64,000 nucleotides of DNA, taken from Streptomyces sp. CB03234 (GTDB taxonomy: Bacteria; Actinomycetota; Actinomycetes; Streptomycetales; Streptomycetaceae). Position 1 is the stretch's first letter. Each line of letters begins with the position of its first letter. The stretch spans positions 310,001 through 374,000 of the forward strand of contig NZ_LIYH01000007.1 in the NCBI RefSeq assembly GCF_001905885.1, read 5' to 3'. Positions 63,180 through 64,000 of the stretch are shown in pieces. The notes beneath the pieces are model-generated. The model did no database searches, was not told the origin of the DNA, and saw only the letters and a list, made by a program, of their open reading frames with translations. The translations under genes were made by a program, and so were the position numbers.

Positions 63180-64000
63180 ATGACAACTACGTACGCTGTA
63201 CTTAGTGAAGGTCTGGAGAAGCGGTACGGGGCCGTGCGCGCCCTGCGCGGCCTCGACCTCGCCGTCCCGGAAGGCGCGGTGTGCGGGGTGCTCGGGCCCA
63301 ACGGCGCCGGTAAGACCACCGCCGTACGGGTCCTGACCACGCTCACCGCGCCCGACTCCGGCAGCGCCCGGGTCGCCGGGCACGACGTGGTGCGCGACGC
63401 CCCCGCCGTACGCCGCCACATCGGTGTCACCGGCCAGTACGCCTCCCTCGACGGGGACCTGACGGGCGCCGAGAACCTGCGGCTGTTCGCCCGCCTGCTG
63501 CGCGCCCCGCGCACCCGCGCCGGCGAACTGCTGGAGCGGTTCGGGCTCGCCGAGGCGGCGGGGCGCCCGGCCCGGACCTACTCCGGCGGCATGCGGCGGC
63601 GCCTGGACCTGGCCGCCAGCCTGCTCGTCCGGCCCAAGGTGCTCTTCCTGGACGAGCCGACGACCGGACTCGACCCGCACAGCCGCAACGCCATCTGGGA
63701 CGCCGTACGGGGGTTGGCGTCGCAGGGCACGACCGTGCTGCTCACCACCCAGCACCTGGAGGAGGCCGACCAGCTCGCCGACGACATCGTGCTGATCGAC
63801 GAGGGGCGGGCGGCGCACCGCGGCTCCCCCGCCGAGCTGAAGGCGCTGATCGGCAGTTACGCCGAGGTCGTCGTCGCCGACCCGTCCGGTCTGCCCGCCG
63901 CCGCGGCCGTCCTCGACCAGCTCACCGGCTCCCGGCCGGCCCTGGACGCCGAGGCGCGCACCGCCGGGGCGGTCACGACGGACCAGACGCTCACGCTTCC
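63180..64000 (+). CDS. DrrA-like daunorubicin-resistance ABC transporter ATPase (cut by window edge)
   Basis: The first 273 residues of an ABC ATPase that powers drug efflux with a membrane partner presumably encoded beyond the window. Walker A GVLGPNGAGKTTAVRVL, the Q-loop GQYASLDGDLTGAENLRL, the signature YSGGMRRRLDLAASLLVRPK, Walker B VLFLDEPTTGLDPHSR and the H-loop LLTTQHLEEADQLADDI are all seen. The start of 63180 gives MTTTYAVLSEGLEKRYGAVR. No clear Shine-Dalgarno is visible, so the message may be leaderless. The open frame runs off the end of the window, so length is unknown. Confidence 0.93.
   Translation, partial: MTTTYAVLSEGLEKRYGAVRALRGLDLAVPEGAVCGVLGPNGAGKTTAVRVLTTLTAPDSGSARVAGHDVVRDAPAVRRHIGVTGQYASLDGDLTGAENLRLFARLLRAPRTRAGELLERFGLAEAAGRPARTYSGGMRRRLDLAASLLVRPKVLFLDEPTTGLDPHSRNAIWDAVRGLASQGTTVLLTTQHLEEADQLADDIVLIDEGRAAHRGSPAELKALIGSYAEVVVADPSGLPAAAAVLDQLTGSRPALDAEARTAGAVTTDQTLTL
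63188..63204. promoter_or_regulatory. TetR/ABC operator 2, within codons 4-9 of the ABC gene
   Basis: tacgtacg-c-tgtactta repeats the upstream palindrome with two mismatches in the second arm. It lies wholly inside the coding sequence, just after the ATG, and introduces codons (ctt, agt) rare in this genome. Confidence 0.55.

Overview
The window is Streptomyces chromosomal DNA, or DNA from a very close actinomycete. The evidence is very high G+C with strong G/C third-position bias, two chaplin genes (aerial-hypha surface proteins), a mycothiol-dependent formaldehyde dehydrogenase, gluconate, xylose and homogentisate genes of actinobacterial type, and many single TetR and GntR regulators. From memory, the order chaplins / M20 peptidase / tRNA-Leu / gntR-gntK-gntP / acyl-CoA and aldehyde genes / hmgA resembles one region of the S. 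coelicolor chromosome. The xylA/xylB/alpha-xylosidase block and several eroded genes look like local insertions. I see no phage, integrase, IS element, CRISPR array or biosynthetic megacluster.

Layout. 1-5 kb: the end of a RecD-like helicase, a repeat element, DUF5703, a long chaplin (chpC type) and a short chaplin (chpH), an M20 peptidase and tRNA-Leu(GAG). 5-12.7 kb: xyloside use, with a ROK regulator and xylA divergent from xylB and a GH31 alpha-xylosidase, then an RluA-type enzyme. 12.7-16.3 kb: formaldehyde detoxification (mscR plus MBL hydrolase), a HIT-gene remnant and an amino-acid permease. 16.5-19.3 kb: gntR, gntK, gntP. 19.3-25.9 kb: mixed enzymes, a histidine-rich protein and gudD. 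26-33.4 kb: an ACAD11-like phosphotransferase/acyl-CoA dehydrogenase pair, a secreted lysyl-oxidase-like protein, and an SDR / acyl-CoA ligase / TetR operon. 33.5-38.8 kb: NamZ-like muramidase, a zinc-ribbon protein, an RNA ligase, Hsp20, DUF2267 and soxR. 38.9-46.6 kb: a MaoC hydratase, an acyl-CoA dehydrogenase, an MHS transporter, alcohol and aldehyde dehydrogenases and two TetR genes. 46.6-56.1 kb: DUF3574, an amidohydrolase/permease operon with a TetR, an MFS protein, a CitMHS transporter and a molybdopterin oxidoreductase. 56.2-58.3 kb: a less G+C-rich patch with a broken acyltransferase, DUF6415 and an XRE regulator. 58.3-64 kb: TetR / hmgA / GntR, a lone Type-ISP-like specificity protein, and a TetR divergent from a DrrA-like ABC ATPase cut by the window edge.

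Regulatory logic is the most coherent theme. By eye, three TetR regulators each have a distinct dyad motif repeated at more than one promoter. A TACCGAC-cored motif occurs upstream of the phosphotransferase/ACAD operon, the SDR-ligase-TetR operon, the MHS transporter and the molybdopterin oxidoreductase. An AACTA-N7-TAGTT motif occurs upstream of one ACAD/TetR pair and of the ALDH-ADH operon. TGAGCAAGCGCTTAGA occurs upstream of both the MaoC gene and its TetR. Together these suggest an interlocked acyl-CoA, aldehyde and alcohol catabolic network. Further single dyads lie in the xylA/xylB, gntR/gntK, TetR/hmgA, TetR/permease and TetR/ABC intergenic regions. All protein assignments rest on sequence reading and remembered family features; no database search was run.
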